Below are positions 1 to 11,540 of a stretch of 64,000 nt of DNA, one piece after another. The position numbers and the translations under genes are program-made. This DNA comes from Nematopogon swammerdamellus (taxonomy: Eukaryota; Arthropoda; Insecta; Lepidoptera; Adelidae). Position 1 is the stretch's first letter. The number at the start of each line of letters is the position of its first letter. Under the pieces are notes generated by a model that was not told the DNA's origin, searched no databases, and saw nothing but the letters and a program-made list of their open reading frames with translations. The DNA lies in contig OX336336.1 of assembly GCA_946902875.1 (NCBI GenBank), positions 4,930,545 to 4,994,544 on the forward strand, given 5' to 3'.

Positions 1-362
1 GGAGGGGCCAAAGCGCATGCTCCGACCAGCCAATATAACCTCCGAGAAGGTAGGTGCCATACCGGAGACTTCCCTGGATTGCTGGCTATACTGGACTAGA
101 GAACACAACCGAGGCTGCTATGCTATGTTTACATCCAGTACGGTGGCACCATCACAGTCGGCTTTAATTTGAGCCTACCACCTAGTAAGGGGCAAGGGAA
201 GGGACCTACAGTTTTACACCGATTCCGAACGGTGAAGCGGCAGGTGTAGGTATGCACATAAGTTTTTTCGTCAGAAAAAAACTCATTGGTACATGCTGAC
301 CGGATTCGAACCTAGAACCTCTCGCATGAGAAGCCGATGCCCAAACCACTTGGGCACCCGCC
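1..362 (-). repeat. tRNA-derived SINE (3' end outside window)
   Basis: tRNA-like head on the right (B box GGTTCGAATCC on the minus strand near 303), core with the TACTAGGTGG motif, then the conserved body. Family reference copies: 38300-38690 and 44655-45045. Confidence 0.75.
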
Positions 363-1183
363 GCTTCCGCATTAACACCGACCACTGAGATTACAGGCTA
401 AACTTCAGCGTGTCCTGCCTAACCATAGCGACCGATACGCGTAGCCACGTTCAATTGTATGTCACCATTGCTCTGGTCGCTATCTCCCGCTTCATTCTGC
501 ACACCTAAATTAAATTTATTTTTTTGCGATCCACGAAGAATGCAAAATTCTGACTACATTTTTCCACGCACCTCTAGACTTCAGAGGTTAGACATGGTTT
601 GGAGAATTGTTTAATAAATATTGTGGAGCTGGCATAGTCGCAAGGCGGGTAAAGTCCTATTCATATAAAGATAAAAAAAAATTCACAGATTTCGTGCCTC
701 ACACGACTATCGAGCACATTGGAAATGAATCTACGGAATTCGAAAAAAAATTTCTTCTGACTTTTTGACTTTTTTCAAAAAGGTTAGGCTACAGGGCAAA
801 CCCTTAACCCGATCGTCTTTGTTTTAGGCTCAAATTGTAGCTGACTAAATTGTCCAGAGGAACTTTTCTCAAATTTTTTATATCATTCTTCGTTTCCAAA
901 ATATCGAGCGTCAAAATCAAAAATTCGATTTTTTTTTTTTTTTTCACTATTTCGGCCATAACTTTTTTCTTTTTAACTTTCTCGAATAATTATTTTTGCA
1001 CCTTACAGCTCTCATGAATACGCGTCTTTTGAGCCTTTTTTGAATATCATATCTTCACAACTCTCCGAGATATAAGGGGATCGCACTTTTACGTAAAATC
1101 GGAGGCTACACTGGAGCGAACGAAAAGACATTTCCAATGTCAAAAATATTTTTATCACGGAACTTGTTCCAAGGCGCACGTAC

Positions 1184-1441
1184 CCGCTAACGACTCGGTG
1201 CAGAAACTTGGCGCCGCTGTCGACAACCTCCGCCCAGATCTTCTGCGTGTGCGGTACGCCAAACGGCGAGTCCGGTCCTGCGTAGAGCGCGGCGTCGGGC
1301 AGCGAGCGCACCGCGTCCAGCGCGTCCAACAGTAGCGACGTGCAGACGTCCTTGTCCTCGCCGCAGCGCCACGCGCGCCGGATCAGCGCCAGGGTGAGGC
1401 GGAGCGCGGCGCGCGCGCCCACGCGCACCAGGCCCGCGTAT
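1184..1441 (-). CDS. Ligase-like gene exon (last one in window)
   Basis: Acceptor ATATACACAG, 85 codons, donor GTACGT. Encodes YAGLVRVGARAALRLTLAL, RAWRCGEDKDVCTSLLLDAL and WAEVVDSGAKFLHRVVS, a regular amphipathic helical pattern. About 70% GC against AT-rich surroundings. Confidence 0.65.
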
Positions 1442-4400
1442 CTGTGTATATATATACACTTTTGTCAGCATACATGCAAGGGCTGCAGCTATTTGTGAAT
1501 AGAAACAACAAATTAAATATTTTTATTTATACCAATATTTGGTTTCAAATTTTTATATACAATACATTAAAAATTAAATACAATATAAGAAAATGTATAA
1601 TATATGTATTTTTAAGAATTATATATAAAATATATATAAAAATCTGGATATACCATTAACTGTTAAAATTTAGCGTCCCAGCTGTATCGAGATTTTTTCT
1701 CCAATCTCCAATTGGAACTAAACCATAAACAGATAGGGTGTCGGATTCAAAATTACATTTGCGGCAGGCCATCCATTGATGGCACTCAACATCGGCTGCT
1801 AGTGTCGTTGATCATACACACTCACGTCATTGGACACATCAAGTTTATGCTCAGCGCAAACATAAACCCTAAACAGGAAACATTTTAGCGGCAGGTGGCT
1901 GATGGGTTTGGGCATCGGCTTCTCATGCGAGAGGTCCGCGGTTCGAATCCGGTCGGCACGCCGACCAACGGCTGCCGACGGCTGGTACACATACCAATGA
2001 GTTTTTTCTGACGAAAAAATTTACATGCATACCTACACCTGCTGCTTCACCGTTCGGAACCGGTGTAAAACTGTAGGTCCCTTCCCTTGCCTTACTAGGT
2101 GGTAGGCTCAAATTGTAGCCGACTGGATGTAAGATCGTGACGAAGAAGAAGACCAAAATGTCGAATAGGATGGGAGTTTTGCGTACTTACGATCGCAGAC
2201 GGAGCCTCTCCAACCTTGAATTCCGTGATGCGTTTTGCTGGTGTTTCTGTGCTGTTGGTGCGTAACCAAATAATCGCGCTTTTCTTCTTAGGGACGTCCC
2301 TGATTATGCCCTCCTGCGTCGAGGCGCACCGTGGTGAAAATAGGCGTGAAAAACGTTGAATTTAGATGAGGTCTCGGTTGTGTTCTCCTCTAGTCCCAGT
2401 ATAGCCAGCAATCCAGGGAAGTCTCCGGTATGGCACCTACCTTCTCGGAGGTGATATTGGCTGATTTACTTAAATTTTTTTTATGATTTGATGTTATATC
2501 CGCCATAATAACACATATTCTGTGAAATTTTCATCCGGCTAGCTATTACGGTTCCAAAGATACAGCAGTAGGACAGAAAGACAGACAGATAGACAGACGG
2601 TGTAGGCTTAGTAATAAGCTTCCGTACCCCGGGGTACAGAAAGCTGAAAAGCACCTATTCTGAAAAATTATGATTGTATAATTTGATATTTTGAAAGACC
2701 CAAGTAAACTTGACTATAAGGCTCAAACGAGGGGGAGCACTGACATGGCACCTAGATCCAGGGATCGTAATAACGTTATTTCGCACAAACGTTAGGAGAC
2801 TATCAAAATAAAAACGATCACTAAAAGAAAAACGAATGCAAACTAACATTTGAAATTTAAACGTTTTGCGGGTAGCGAAACGTTTGAAAATCGTTAAACT
2901 AACGTTATTCTATTCGTTTGTGTTAGTGATAGTTATTTCCCGCCCACACGAAAAACCGCTGCCATAGCGAAATGATAATAACGAAACAAAATATCGATTC
3001 AACTAACGTTTAAACTATCAATTCAGTCAGTTACGTAGGCCGCCGCCGCGGCGCGCGCCGCCGTGGCGCCGTATAACGTTTGCGCGTAGGGTTATTTCTA
3101 ACGTTAGTTTTATGTTAGTTTGCAAACGGTTCCTATTCTGATGTTTTTGTAGCGTTTGTCTTCAAACGCTACCAAAATCAACCTATCAAAACGTTAGTGC
3201 ACGGATTTTTCTAACATTTACGATCCCTGCCTAGATCACCCGGTGCTATGGGCTGACATCACGGATGTTGTAGGTGATCAACCGTGTCAGTTTCCATTAA
3301 AAAAAAAACAAAAACCTGATTGTCATTTACCCATCGTGAGCATCAGGTGCATCCTCTTGGTGTTCCTCGTCCCCCTCCTCTGCGTTGTGAAAGTTGCTGA
3401 GCCGCGGGGGGCGGGCGGTCACCTTGGCGGGCTCCGCTTTCTCTTCTGGGGGCTTATTTGCATCTTTCTTCTTGTGGGTTCTGAAAAAAAAGAAGCATTA
3501 AAATTATTACAAATTCATGTCAGTCAAAAAGACGATGGGGCTTCCTTTAGTTTTATGCCGACACTACACAATCGTCCAACCCTTCGCAGTGATCGTCCAA
3601 TACACACATACAATCACTGATCGTCCAACATACACATACAAACGCTCATCGTCCAACACACACATACAAACACTGATCGTCCAACACACACATACAAACA
3701 CTGATCATCGAACACACACAACAATCCCTGATCGTCCAACACACACATACAATCACTGATCTTCCATCACACACATACAATCACTAATCGTCCAATACAC
3801 CCATATAAACACTGATCGTCCAACACACACATACAATCACTGATCGTCCAACACATACATACAATCACTGATCGTCCAATACACACATACAAAAACTGAT
3901 TATCCAACACATACATACAAACACTGATCATCCAACATACACATACAAACACTGATCGTCCAATACACACATACAAACACTGATCGTCCACCACACACAT
4001 ACAAACACTGATCGTCCAACACACACATACAATCACTGATCATCGAACACACACAACAATCACTGATCGTTCAACACACACATACAATCACTGATCATCG
4101 AACACACACAACAATCACTGATCGTCCAACACACACATACAATCACTGATCTTCCATCACACACATACAATCACTAATCGTCCAATACACCCATATAAAC
4201 ACTGATCGTCCAACACACACATATAAACACTGAACGTCTAACACACACATACAAAGACTGATCGTCCAACACATACTATAAACACTGATCGTCCAACACA
4301 CACATACAAACACTGATCGTTCAACACATACATATAAACACTGAAGTCCAACACACACATACAAACACTGATCGTCCATAGCATACTATAGCACGTCCAA

Positions 4401-7400
4401 CACAACACCATTGTGCAAAGGGTCAGATCGCTCACAAGCAGTACAGTCGAGTATTCCGAGATAAGCGACAGCAGTAAGTAACCAAAGTATAACATCATAT
4501 CAAAGCGGTTTGAATGAGTTTACCAACTCGCGTGAACTAACCCTCTACACGTCGACTGGTTCGGAGTTGGCGCTGGATGTGTGGAGGGAGACCCGGTTCG
4601 TAGATTGATCCAGTCCGCGTAGGTTCAGACGAACATTTGGAGTTGGAGCGTTGGACGATAGTGTAGTGAGGGCAATACGCGGCCACGATCTGGGCATATT
4701 CTTTCATTGCTCCTATTGATATTTTACTAGATTTTAGGGTTTAACCCGCCCGGGTTGATACCACCGCACTGAATGAAACGTCGGTCCAAACGGCTATGTA
4801 AATAGTTTGTGTTTTCCGACCAGTTCAGTGTAGCCGGCACGATCTGATGTAGTGATGTAGCCAACGGTGTCAGTTTCCATAAAAAAAAAAAAAGTTTCCC
4901 AAGAGTTGTTTACGAGTTAGAACTAGCATTTAATAGCAACTGGGTACAAACCTAATAACGGCGACCAGGTGTCTGTTGCAGAGCAGTACGAGGGAGCGCA
5001 GGTTGTTAAGGTAGGGGCAGGTGGAGGCGACGTTGGCCGCCCGCTCACGCTGCTCCCACACCAGCGAGTCCACAAGCCGCTGCAGCGACTCCGGAGCTGT
5101 CACCGTGTTACACCACGTTACACCAGTCTCACACATGTAGAGCATGCTTTGAAGTTGGTGCAAGAGCGTTAGAGGTAGGGACGTCGGACCTTCCCCGCGC
5201 CAGCGTAACATAATATTTGTAAAAACGTACAAATAACATTCTTTACCATCCAATCAGAGCGCGATACCGCCCGATAACACCCAATCAGAGCGCGCGCCGT
5301 ACCCTGCGCTACCCGCAGAGCTCGGCGACGCTGATAAGCATATAAGCATTGGACAGTCCGAAGTCCAACCTCTTCTAACGTTCTTGTGACGAACACATCC
5401 AGGCCCATGCAAGTAGGAGGTTTCATTGGGCATGACACCAGCGAGTGGATACACTTGCTCTCTTAATTTTTAAAGTTTCGACTCACATTAATATTTTGCA
5501 GCGTCACAAAATATTAGTCGCTTTATGTCCTGTACATTCAAGCACCTACACTATTTCTGTTTTTAGAAGTTTGTTTTTTTTTTATTTTGTGTTGGTACAG
5601 TAAAAAACAATACATGGGCCTTCGTGCGCTCATACATTACATATAGACCTCCTCTGTTTGGCTCACCTAATAATAAGGAAGGTGTGGATCTAAGCTTGCG
5701 ATGGCTTCACCGAACATATCCGGGCCCATCGGCAGTAGAGGAGGGTATTAATCGAGGCCGGGACTAGCGAGTGGCCACTCTAAATTTCCCGCGCATGCTT
5801 CACGTTTGCTTTTATGTAAATTGTTTTAACGTATGTCAAATATGTGAATTAAGAAATAAATATGAAATAAGCAAAGTAAAAAACAATTTAATTTATTTCA
5901 TGAAAATTTTAGTTCCAAACGACCATTCTAATACAATAAAAAGGTGGGCATTCATATGCGATTTAACTGCAATGTGTAAGTGATACGTTTGTTACCCAAC
6001 TTCCTCCGATGTAAACACTTATTGCTGTTCACATAGCATGAACGAAGCAAGGTTAAGCCAATGCGCTTCATGAATATGCAACCAATTTCAATTGGTTCAT
6101 GTTTAGTTTCATTTCTTCAAGACACTCTGATTGAAAAAAAAAGTGCGTAAGTACTTATGTAAAGCTTGTTAGAAGTTATACTTATCTCTCCCCCTCTTCA
6201 CGCTTACGAGCAACCGATGAGGCAGCATCGCACAATACTGAGCTACATACAAACAATACACTGCACCTAGGCTGAAACTACATACAAATAAGGCACGGCA
6301 CCTAGCATAGCCGGCGTCTACATCCGTAGATAATATTTATTTGATGATGGTGATGATTTTTTCTGAGTTTACTCCCAATTCATAATGAGCCTAAAAGAGT
6401 TGAATTTATCTCCATATCCATAAAGAAGTATAATTTCAAAAATAATTCTTCAATTTTCTAATTGGAATCTTATTAGAATTCTCCATTATTATTTTACCTG
6501 CGGCTGATAAACATTAGCCTTCATAACGGAGGCACATTATAGTGTTTCTAATTGGATTTCATAGTTGTACCTACATCACGATTATGGATGCATGTTCACC
6601 TGGATTAGGCCTCCACTTGAGCTGTTCGAGTATCTGCGAGGACGGTGGCGGTGGAGGGGCGCGCGCCTCGCCCGCGAGCCGCGCGGCCTCCTCGAGCGCG
6701 AGGCGCGCGCACGGCCCGCACGCGCAGCCCGAGTGTGGTCCGCACAGCCCGTCGCAGCACGCGCACGTCAACACCTGCACGCACATGTTCAATTCATTTA
6801 CACAATGTCTCTCTTTTGTGCGCAATACGGTAAGACGGCATTTGAGAACCCATTGGTTCTCTAAATTGTTTCTTTGTCGCACCGCTAGTGTGGAACTGTC
6901 TTCCAGCGAGTGTATTTCCTGAATTCTTTAACCTGGGCGTCTTCAGGCGTTGTATTAATGGGCTAGACAGCCTAGCAGCAGTCCGCAAATCTGCTGGCAT
7001 GGCACCTAACTGAGCGTGGTTTCGCAAGGAGAGGTGATTTTTGCTCTGTTGACTGCACCATTGGTCTCTCGGCACAGCCACCCATGCTGATTTACATAAA
7101 AAAAATAGGATTGAAGACTGATCTCTTCGCTGTGGAAGTCGTAGCAATAGGACTACCAGCGAAGTCGCTCTACAGTCTCTTCAAGAATCTAGGCCTGCCA
7201 AGATCGGCACTAAGCTCATATATGGAGCTTCGAAAGTGTCACTGGAGGCATCCTACAGAATATGGATAGAGAGAGAGAGGGAGATAGTTAGTCGCTAGTC
7301 CCGACCTCGATTGACACCCTCTTCTACTGCCAATGGGCCTGGATATGTTCGGTGAAGCCATCGCAAGCTCAGTTCGACACCTTCTGTATCATTTGCTGTC

Positions 7401-7842
7401 TCGCTAATGTACCTAGGTATGCTTTAAGTGATGTGGTCAAAATATGCTCAACTTTAGCCAGCTGGTAAAATTTATGATAAAACAGGATAGACCTCTAAAA
7501 TGTAATATAACACACCCGCAGGCCACAGTAGTACTTCCCGCTGTCGCCGAGCCTGGCGGTGACGCCGGCGCTGTTGATGAGTCCACCTGACGTGTCGTAG
7601 TAGACCTCGCGGTCGTGCAGCAGCGTGTTAGCGAGTCGCCCCGCCGCGCCCGGACCCAGCGCCGACTGCAGGTCCGGCGCGAGCCATTTGGCATCCCGGT
7701 GCGGCGTCGGCCGGAACGCGAACTCCAGCCACTCGACAGACTCCGATTCCTCCGCCGAATCGCTCGCGCTGTCCATGAAGCTGCCACCGCGCCCCGGAAC
7801 CGGCATTGTCATCGATTCGCGGCTCTCACCGCGCGATATCAC
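1184..7842 (-). CDS. Large multi-exon gene, probable giant ubiquitin ligase (partial)
   Basis: Five minus-strand exons join in one open frame: 7842-7516, 6774-6600, 5189-4952 (alternative start 5240), 3480-3331, 1441-1184. Phases match at every junction: 0; one base; two bases; two bases. The last donor (GTACGT) shows the gene continues left of the window. Exons 1-2 together give YYCG followed by LTCACCDGLCGPHSGCACG, a Cys-rich CDG-x-CGP motif I associate with very large E3 ligases (HECTD4/HERC type). Exon 4 is Lys/Glu/Pro-rich and looks disordered. Exon 5 is a helical repeat-like stretch (LRLTLALIRRAWRCGEDKD, then EVVDSGAKFLHRVV). The HECT domain is not in the window, so the family call is a guess from motif style; the exon structure is much firmer. 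Exon 1 could extend in frame to about 7872. Confidence 0.55.
1881..2465 (+). repeat. tRNA-derived SINE split by 238 bp
   Basis: Head (A box GGTGGCTGATGGG, B box GGTTCGAATCC) at 1895-1955, core to about 2132, then resumes at 2371-2465 in the same direction. The intervening block 2133-2370 contains the orphan exon-like segment. Confidence 0.7.
2191..2313 (-). pseudogene. Orphan exon-like segment inside a split SINE
   Basis: Pyrimidine-rich tract and CAG acceptor, 41 open codons, perfect donor GTAAGT, phase 0 at both ends. The frame starts EGIIRDVPKKKSAIIW and ends KRITEFKVGEAPSAI. Its phase does not fit between the ligase-like exons on either side (both need two-base junctions), and the 238-bp block carrying it (2133-2370) sits between the two halves of one SINE copy. 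I read it as a captured fragment of another gene or element; its source is not recognised. Confidence 0.4.
2480..2640 (+). repeat. Interspersed repeat with GGTTCC and CAGACAGA tract
   Basis: Runs from CCGCCATAATAACACA through ACAGACAGATAGACAG to GCTTCCGTA. Sister copies at 46488-46640 and 56010-56165, same strand. Class unknown. Confidence 0.6.
2727..3310 (+). repeat. 5S-type SINE 3' part, interrupted by a hAT MITE
   Basis: Shares GCACTGACATGGCAC, GGGCTGACATCACGGATG and TCAGTTTCCAT-A-tail with other copies. The MITE at 2759-3229 cuts it. Confidence 0.7.
2759..3229. mobile_element. hAT-type MITE with perfect 8-bp target duplication
   Basis: Termini CAGGGATCGTAA and TTACGATCCCTG are a 12-bp perfect inverted repeat, flanked by CCTAGATC at 2751-2758 and 3230-3237. 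471 bp, no coding capacity; interior rich in AACGTT. TSD length and CAGGG ends fit the hAT superfamily. Confidence 0.85.
3331..3480 (-). CDS. Ligase-like gene exon, charged linker
   Basis: Strong acceptor (T-run then CAG), 49 full codons, donor GTAAAT. Encodes THKKKDANKPPEEKAEPAK and an acidic tail (NAEEGDEEHQEDAPD). Two bases in and two bases out, so it could be skipped without changing frame: an alternatively used disordered linker is possible. Confidence 0.6.
3560..4387. repeat. 26-bp minisatellite
   Basis: About 30 head-to-tail units around CACTGATCGTCCAACACAC-ATACAAA, with small variants. Creates long spurious ORFs on both strands. Confidence 0.9.
4738..4892 (+). repeat. 5S-type SINE 3' part
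   Basis: Core GTTGATACCACCGCACTGAAT, body, tail TCAGTTTCCAT plus A-run. Confidence 0.75.
4952..5189 (-). CDS. Ligase-like gene exon
   Basis: Helical, Leu-rich exon (PLTLLHQLQSMLYMCETG, then LNNLRSLVLLCNRHLVAVI) ending two bases into a codon at donor GTTTGT. The acceptor is unclear: AAG at 5190 and AAAG at 5241 both keep phase. The first is preferred because the GC-rich coding-like composition starts there. Confidence 0.5.
6600..6774 (-). CDS. Ligase-like gene exon with Cys-rich CDG-CGP motif
   Basis: Acceptor GTGCAG, 58 codons plus one base, donor GTGAAC. Encodes nine Cys within the first 28 residues (CACCDGLCGPHSGCACGPC), then an Ala-rich helix, a proline run and SSQILEQLKWRPNP. Very GC-rich. 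The preceding exon ends CGLR and this one opens VLTCACC, so the Cys cluster begins across the junction. Confidence 0.65.
6810..7105 (+). mobile_element. CR1/Daphne-like retrotransposon 3' fragment
   Basis: Near-identical, inverted, to the end of the reverse transcriptase frame at 61724-62749 (WNCLPASVFPESFNLGVF region), with frame damage; ends in a short A-run at 7105. Confidence 0.75.
7106..7275 (+). mobile_element. Transposon-encoded C-terminal fragment
   Basis: Reads LKTDLFAVEVVAIGLPAKS then LYSLFKNLGLPRSALSSY; a sister fragment is in the mRpL30 intron at 23660-23850. Resembles the tail found behind some insect reverse transcriptases. Confidence 0.55.
7516..7842 (-). CDS. Ligase-like gene exon (109 codons)
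   Basis: Opens after GCCCAG with VISRGES, contains an acidic Ser-rich patch (SASDSAEESESVEWLEF) and ends YYCGLR before donor GTGTGT, phase 0. High GC against AT-rich flanks. The acceptor is weak, so the 5' edge may lie up to 30 bases upstream. Confidence 0.55.
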
Positions 7843-8087
7843 CTGGGCATCGTCGGCGACGGACTCACTTTTCCTTTATATTTGAATATTGATAAATACT
7901 TCGATTTAAATGAATCAGGGAAGGGTAAGTACTACCCCTGTTATTTCGAGCAATCAATCAATTCAACAAAACAGAACCAACCAACTCGGTCGGACGGAAT
8001 TGACATGACTGACGGACGGGTCGGTCGGTCGCCTGACTGATGACTGGTTGACTGTCCGGTCTGTCATATTCCAGTTTTTTTTCATGT

Positions 8088-8383
8088 ATGCCACTAGAGA
8101 GGGGGACAACGGCTGTTTTTCAACAGCACGTTATAATGATCTGCTGTTTTTATATCGCAGCTGTTTTAAAGTGCTGTATCGTTAGAATGCTGTTTTTGGT
8201 GGTGTTGTTGGAATTTGAACCTAACGCTGTTGGAATAACTAGCATATTTGAAATAAGAGATAAATATTATATCACGGGAATACAGCAGGCAGACAGATCA
8301 GAAATGTGTCTATAGTCAATTTTTTTTTGAATTATTGGCTTGGATGCCGGGTCCTTCTGCCATTTCTTTAAAATTTATATATA

Positions 8384-8428
<45 letters not shown>

Positions 8429-11400
8429 TTTCGACGGTATTTATTATGTATTTGTAATGGCTTTTATAATATTTTTATTCAGTCAATAAATCAGTAATTT
8501 TAAGATTGCACAACTTGTCATTGTAATCTTCAGAGAATATTGTTATTTAACCTTCCTTGTTGTTAATTAACTTTCCTCTATAAGTGTTCATAGAATGTTG
8601 CGAAGGAAGATGGCGGATGAATAAGTTGGTTTGCCGCGTCGTCTTAAATAATTAAAAAGTATATATTTCCAACGTCTCGCACGTTGGAAATATATCATAT
8701 CATCATCTGCTGTTTTATTTAATTATTTAAAATGTAACCTTAAATCATTGCATTAAGGGTTAAGTTACAAAATACTATAAAAACAGCAGTCTAGTCTATG
8801 ATATATTTCCAACGTCTCGCACGTTGGAAATATATCATATCATCATCTGCTGTTTTATTTAATTATTTAAAATGTAACCTTAAGTCATTGCATTAAGGGT
8901 TAAGTTACAAAATACTATAAACACTGCCCTCTATCGAGCGACAGCTTCAAATACCTACAGGCTACAACAAATAACTTTTATTATATCAACTAGATGGCGG
9001 TACGTACGAGATAAATGGCAAACAGCATTACAGCAAACAGCAGATGTGGTGGAATATTTCTAACGTTATAAATGCTGTAAATTTATAATATAATATGTTG
9101 CCTGCTGTATAATATATGTATTCCCCACGACTACTACACGTACGTTCACCTCCCGATGGACGGCTATGGGCGAGCAGGTGTGCCTAGAGAGGGGGACAAC
9201 GGCTGTTTTTCAACAGCACGTTATAATGATCTGCTGTTTTTATATCGCAGCTGTTTTAAAGTGCTGTATCGTTAGAATGCTGTTTTTGGTGGTGTTGTTG
9301 GAATTTGAACCTAACGCTGTTGGAATAACTAGCATATTTGAAATAAGAGATAAATATTATATCACGGGAATACAGCTAGTCGTGGGGAATATATTATACA
9401 GCAGGCAACATATTATATTATAAATTTACAGCATTTATAACGTTAGAAATATTCCACCACATCTGCTGTTTGCTGTAATGCTGTTTGCCATTTATCTCGT
9501 ACGTACCGCCATCTAGTTGATATAATAAAAATTATTTGTTGTAGCCTGTAGGTATTTGAAGCTGTCGCTCGATAGAGGGCAGTGTTTATAGTATTTTGTA
9601 ACTTAACCCTTAATGCAATGACTTAAGGTTACATTTTAAATAATTAAATAAAACAGCAGATGATGATATGATATATTTCCAACGTGCGAGACGTTGGAAA
9701 TATATCATAGACTAGACTGCTGTTTTTATAGTATTTTGTAACTTAACCCTTAATGCAAAGACTTAAGGTTACATTTTAAATAATTAAATAAAACAGCAGA
9801 TGATGATATGATATATTTCCAACGTGCGAGACGTTGGAAATATATCATAGACTAGACTGCTGTTTTTATAGTATTTTGTAACTTAACCCTTAATGCAATG
9901 ACTTAAGGTTACATTTTAAATAATTAAATAAAACAGCAGATGATGATATGATATATTTCCAACGTGCGAGACGTTGGAAATATATACTTTTTAATTATTT
10001 ACGACGATGCGGCAAACCAACTTATTCATCCTTTATTCATATTTATTATACAACTTATTCATATTTTATTCATCCTATATTCCACTTATAAAGGAAAGTT
10101 AATTAACAACAAGGAATGTTAAATAACAATATTCTCTGAAGATTACAATGACAAGTTGTGCAATCTTAAAATTACTGATTTATTAACTGAATAAAAATAT
10201 TATAAAAGCCATTACAAATACATAATAAATACCGTCGAAAATATTATATAAATTTTAAAGAAATGGCAGAAGGACCCGGCATCCAAGCCAATAATTAAAA
10301 AAAAAATTGACCATAGACACATTTCTGATCTGTCTGCCTGCTGTATTCCCGTGATATAATATTTATCTCTTATTTCAAATATGCTAGTTATTCCAACAGC
10401 GTTAGGTTCAAATTCCAACAACACCACCAAAAACAGCATTCTAACGATACAGCACTTTAAAACAGCAGCGATATAAAAACAGCAGATCATTATAACGTGC
10501 TGTTGAAAAACAGCCGTTGTCCCCCTCTCTAATACAGCAGTCAGACAGATCAGAAATGTGTCTATGGTAAATTTTTTTTTAATTATTGGCTTGGATGCCG
10601 TGTCCTTCTGCCATTTCTTTAAAATTTATATAATATTTTCGACGGTATTTATTATGTATTTGTAATGGCTTTTATAATATTTTTATTCAGTTAATAAATC
10701 AGTAATTGTACATTGATTGCACAACTTGTCATTGTAATCTTCAGAGAATATTGTTATTTAACCTTCCTTGTTGTTAATTAACTTTTCTTTATAAGTGTAT
10801 AAAGAATGTTGCGAAGGAAGATGGCGGATGAATAAGTTGGTTTGCCGCGTCGTCGTAAATAATTAAAAAGTATATATTTCCAACGTCTCGCACGTTGGAA
10901 ATATATCATATCATCATCTGCTGTTTTATTTAATTATTTTAAATGTAACCTTAAGTCATTGCATTAAGGGTTAAGTTACAAAATACTATAAAAACAGCAG
11001 TCTAGTCTATGATATATTTCCAACGTCTCGCACGTTGGAAATATATCATATCATCATCTGCTGTTTTATTTAATTATTTAAAATGTAACCTTAAGTCATT
11101 GCATTAAGGGTTAAGTTACAAAATACTATAAAAACAGCAGTCTAGTCTATGATATATTTCCAACGTCTCGTACGTTGGAAATATATCATATCATCATCTG
11201 CTGTTTTATTTAATTATTTAAAATGTAACCTTAAGTCATTGCATTAAGGGTTAAGTTACAAAATACTATAAACACTGCCCTCTATCGAGCGACAGCTTCA
11301 AATACCTACAGGCTACAACAAATAATTTTTATTATATCAACTAGATGGCGGTACGTACGAGATAAATGGAAAACAGCATTACAGCAAACAGCAGATGTGG

Positions 11401-11487
11401 TGGAATATTTCTAACGTTACAAATGCTGTAAATTTATAATATAATATGTTGCCTGCTGTATAATATATTCCCCACGACTAATGCCAT
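8088..11487. mobile_element. Block of four nested copies of a palindrome-rich DNA element
   Basis: Copies: 8095-9133 (+), 9185-9376 (+, 5' part), 9377-10531 (-), 10532-11480 (+, remainder). Copy ends are TAGAGAGGGGGAC and CCCCACGACTA, an imperfect inverted repeat. The minus copy interrupts the 9185 copy with a perfect 7-bp duplication ATACAGC (9370-9376, 10532-10538). The block is flanked by ATGCCAC and ATGCCAT. Inside each copy are 2-3 tandem 140-bp units with a hairpin. No protein is encoded. Superfamily not assigned. Confidence 0.8.
8661..8940 (+). repeat. 140-bp hairpin satellite, 2 units
   Basis: Each unit starts with TATATTTCCAACGT-CTCGC-ACGTTGGAAATATA, a 14-bp perfect stem with a 5-base loop. 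Further arrays: 9671 (3 units, inverted) and 10872 (3 units), always exactly 140 bp apart. Confidence 0.85.
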
Positions 11488-11540
11488 CACCACATGAACC
11501 TAGGGAAGTGTCTATTCGTAGTTATACCTGCATGCAGGTA

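Noticed and set aside
3560..4387. Regularly spaced repeats resembling a CRISPR array, with long ORFs on both strands
   Set aside because: Units are head-to-tail with no unique spacers, in eukaryotic DNA; the ORFs only translate the 26-bp unit.
8088..8315. 75-92 codon ORFs repeated at 8088, 9166 and 10212
   Set aside because: Same non-autonomous element copied three times; no protein motif and start codons differ by copy.
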